Source of the DNA: Oscillospiraceae bacterium
GTDB lineage: Bacteria > Bacillota > Clostridia > Oscillospirales > Ruminococcaceae
Assembly (NCBI GenBank): GCA_031253365.1
Contig: JAIRWE010000148.1
Location: 1 to 5,746, forward strand
Direction of reading: 5' to 3'
DNA length: 5,746 bases
The notes beneath the pieces were generated by a model. The model had not been told where the DNA came from, ran no database searches, and was given only the letters and a program-made list of their open reading frames with translations. The position numbers were made by a program, and so were the translations under genes. Positions within the stretch are counted from its first letter, which is position 1, and the number at the start of each line of letters is the position of its first letter. Below are positions 4,688 to 5,746 of this stretch, piece after piece.

Positions 4688-5602
4688 ATGGAAGACAAAA
4701 AATTATTCAGTTATATCGACGGCGTAAATTTAACGCCGGACATGAAAGAGCGGTTGGTTCAAACCGCGGAAAGCGCGGGGGGCGGGGAAAATCCGCGCGT
4801 TTCGTTCGCGAGGAAGAACCTCGCGATGATTGGCGGGGCGGCGGCGGTTATCTGTCTGCTTTTCGGCGGCGGATTTTACCTCCTTAACGGGGGCGCGCTC
4901 GACCCGCTCGCGGAAGGCGATACGGACGCGACGAAAGACCGGACTGTCGCGGAAACGAACGACGCGCTCGTCGCGGATGATGCACTCGTAGTGGATGACG
5001 CGCTAGTCACGGATGACGCGCTCGTTGCGGATGACGGGCTTATCGCGGACGACGCGCTCGTTGCGGATGACGTACTCGTCACAGATGACGCGCTCGTTGC
5101 GGATGACGCGCTCGTTGCGGATGACGCGCTCGTTGCGGATGACGGGCTTATCGCGGATGACGTACTCGTCACAGATGACGCGCTCGTCACAGATGACGCA
5201 CGCGTCGGAATAGCGTGCGGAGGGACGGACATTGATTTCGATAAGCCGGCTTGGTTCGTGGACGGCGGTTATGTAAGCCGGGGAATTGACGGTTCCCATA
5301 ATGGGATTGACATATCCGCCGATTACGGAGCGGCGATATTCGCAGCGGAGGACGGCGTGGTAGTGCTTGCGAGCAATTATTACGGTTACGGGCGTACCGT
5401 GATAATCAAGCACGGCGACGGAATCGAAACGCTGTACGCCCATTGTAGCGAGTTGCTTGTAAACAGCGGGGATTACGTTACGCGAGGGCAAAAAATAGCG
5501 GAAGTCGGGACGACGGGATATGCGGAGCTGGATAAACCAAATTGCCATTTTGAAGTAAAGGACAATGAAACGAGCCTTGACCCTATGGACTATTTAAGTT
5601 AA
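4688..5602 (+). CDS. Single-pass membrane protein with hexapeptide stalk and degenerate LytM/M23 domain, candidate anti-sigma sensor
   Basis: 304 aa from ATG 4688 (AAAGGAG about 8-9 nt upstream; the frame is open to 4634 but overlaps the sigma gene). Order: a short cytoplasmic N-terminus (1-44, LFSYIDGVNLTPDMKERLVQ), one transmembrane helix (about 46-67, no signal cleavage site evident), a linker, 13 repeats of a D-A-L-V-A/T-D hexamer (92-169), and a LytM/M23 peptidoglycan-peptidase-like domain (about 185-304). In that domain H204-N-G-I-D208, the YAH252 motif and H287-F-E are present, but the first His of the HxH motif is Asn (N285-C-H287). By analogy with LytM, two zinc histidines and the zinc aspartate remain while one catalytic His is lost, so activity is doubtful. 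No zinc anti-sigma motif is seen. Topology and position after the ECF gene suggest a sensor that holds the sigma at the membrane and binds the wall outside. Alternatively it is simply a regulon hydrolase. Confidence 0.85.
   Translation: MEDKKLFSYIDGVNLTPDMKERLVQTAESAGGGENPRVSFARKNLAMIGGAAAVICLLFGGGFYLLNGGALDPLAEGDTDATKDRTVAETNDALVADDALVVDDALVTDDALVADDGLIADDALVADDVLVTDDALVADDALVADDALVADDGLIADDVLVTDDALVTDDARVGIACGGTDIDFDKPAWFVDGGYVSRGIDGSHNGIDISADYGAAIFAAEDGVVVLASNYYGYGRTVIIKHGDGIETLYAHCSELLVNSGDYVTRGQKIAEVGTTGYAELDKPNCHFEVKDNETSLDPMDYLS
4961..5194 (+). repeat. 13-copy 18-bp in-frame tandem repeat (hexapeptide stalk)
   Basis: Thirteen contiguous 18-bp units encode DALVAD and variants (DALVVD, DALVTD, DGLIAD twice, DVLVTD twice), with a degenerate fourteenth unit DARVGI. 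Several neighbouring units are identical at the DNA level (e.g. GATGACGCGCTCGTTGCG three times in a row near 5093-5146), a sign of recent slippage or recombination. The product is very acidic, with two Asp per unit, and lies just outside the membrane helix. Confidence 0.95.
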
Positions 5603-5614
5603 TTTTACGTTATT

Positions 5615-5644
5615 GGGGCGTCCTCGCAAAAGGACGCCCCTTTT
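5615..5644 (+). terminator. Intrinsic terminator of the sigma operon
   Basis: Perfect 9-bp GC-rich stem GGGGCGTCC/GGACGCCCC (5615-5623 with 5632-5640), 8-nt loop, then TTTT. It begins 12 nt after the stop codon of the LytM protein. The T-run is short but the stem is strong. Confidence 0.85.
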
Positions 5645-5645
5645 C

Positions 5646-5679
5646 GCCGCGCGATTTGTCGCTGCGGCTTTTCTTGTTT
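5646..5679 (+). terminator. Second tandem hairpin with T-rich tail
   Basis: GCCGC-GCGA-TTTG-TCGC-T-GCGGC (5646-5668): a 9-bp stem with one bulged T, followed by TTTTCTTGTTT (5669-5679). It directly follows the first terminator, giving a two-hairpin barrier in front of the convergent minus-strand gene. Confidence 0.6.
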
Positions 5680-5746
5680 ATTTCAATGTAATCGCTTCGA
5701 CTTTTTTCAGTATCTGACGCAAAGGGTCCACGACAAACCCCGCCGA
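5678..5746 (-). CDS. C-terminal end of an unidentified minus-strand gene
   Basis: From the window edge the minus strand is open for 22 codons, ending VVDPLRQILKKVEAITLK and TAA (5680-5678). The composition looks like a real amphipathic C-terminal helix, and the position, convergent to a terminated operon, is sensible. Too short to identify. A second minus-strand frame is also open here, but it runs through both hairpins and looks less protein-like. Confidence 0.45.
   Translation of the reverse strand, partial: SAGFVVDPLRQILKKVEAITLK

Noticed and set aside
4961..5194. CRISPR-like repeat array
   Set aside because: The units are contiguous 18-bp coding repeats without spacers and stay in frame within a protein.
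5003..5548. Minus-strand frames with repeats such as VIRNER/VICDE opposite the hexapeptide array
   Set aside because: They are antisense readings of the 18-bp repeat and have no start signals; the plus-strand gene explains the periodicity.

Overview
The window reads as a chromosomal segment of a Bacillota (Firmicutes) bacterium, probably an uncultured Clostridia-like lineage. This rests on the phoH-ybeY-dgkA gene order, strong GGAGG-type ribosome binding sites, a tRNA without an encoded CCA, TTGACA/TATAAT promoters, and a PadR gene paired with a membrane protein. The assignment is an inference; no rRNA or other marker is present.

Left part (1-1680, minus strand): a housekeeping operon reading right to left, phoH (ATPase), ybeY (rRNA-maturation endoribonuclease) and the 5' part of dgkA (undecaprenol/diacylglycerol kinase, cut by the window edge). 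The genes abut or overlap. A good promoter at 1652-1680 drives them and shows that phoH starts at an internal TTG (1608), not at the upstream ATG.

Middle-left (1670-3077, minus strand): a PadR-type repressor followed by a six-helix membrane protein with an N-terminal helical 'permease prefix/HAAS-like' domain. They have their own promoter and end in a hairpin whose U-tract doubles as the phoH -35 box.

Middle (3100-3385, plus strand): a strong promoter, tRNA-Leu(GAG), a 119-nt structured trailer of unknown function, and a terminator that can work in both directions. Convergent to it (3437-4041, minus strand) is a small two-gene module: a 110-aa protein with a faint resemblance to BECR-type nuclease domains, and a 77-aa four-cysteine protein. 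It is driven by a perfect-consensus promoter and bounded by a 27-bp direct repeat.

Right part (4059-5679, plus strand): an ECF sigma factor followed by a single-pass membrane protein. That protein has a short cytoplasmic N-terminus, one transmembrane helix, a 13-copy aspartate-rich hexapeptide stalk and a C-terminal LytM/M23 domain with one catalytic histidine replaced by Asn. A 19-bp perfect palindrome and an ECF-like promoter lie upstream, and two tandem hairpins follow. I read this pair as a candidate cell-envelope sensing sigma/anti-sigma system, the most interesting item here. The last 69 bases carry the C-terminal end of a further minus-strand gene.
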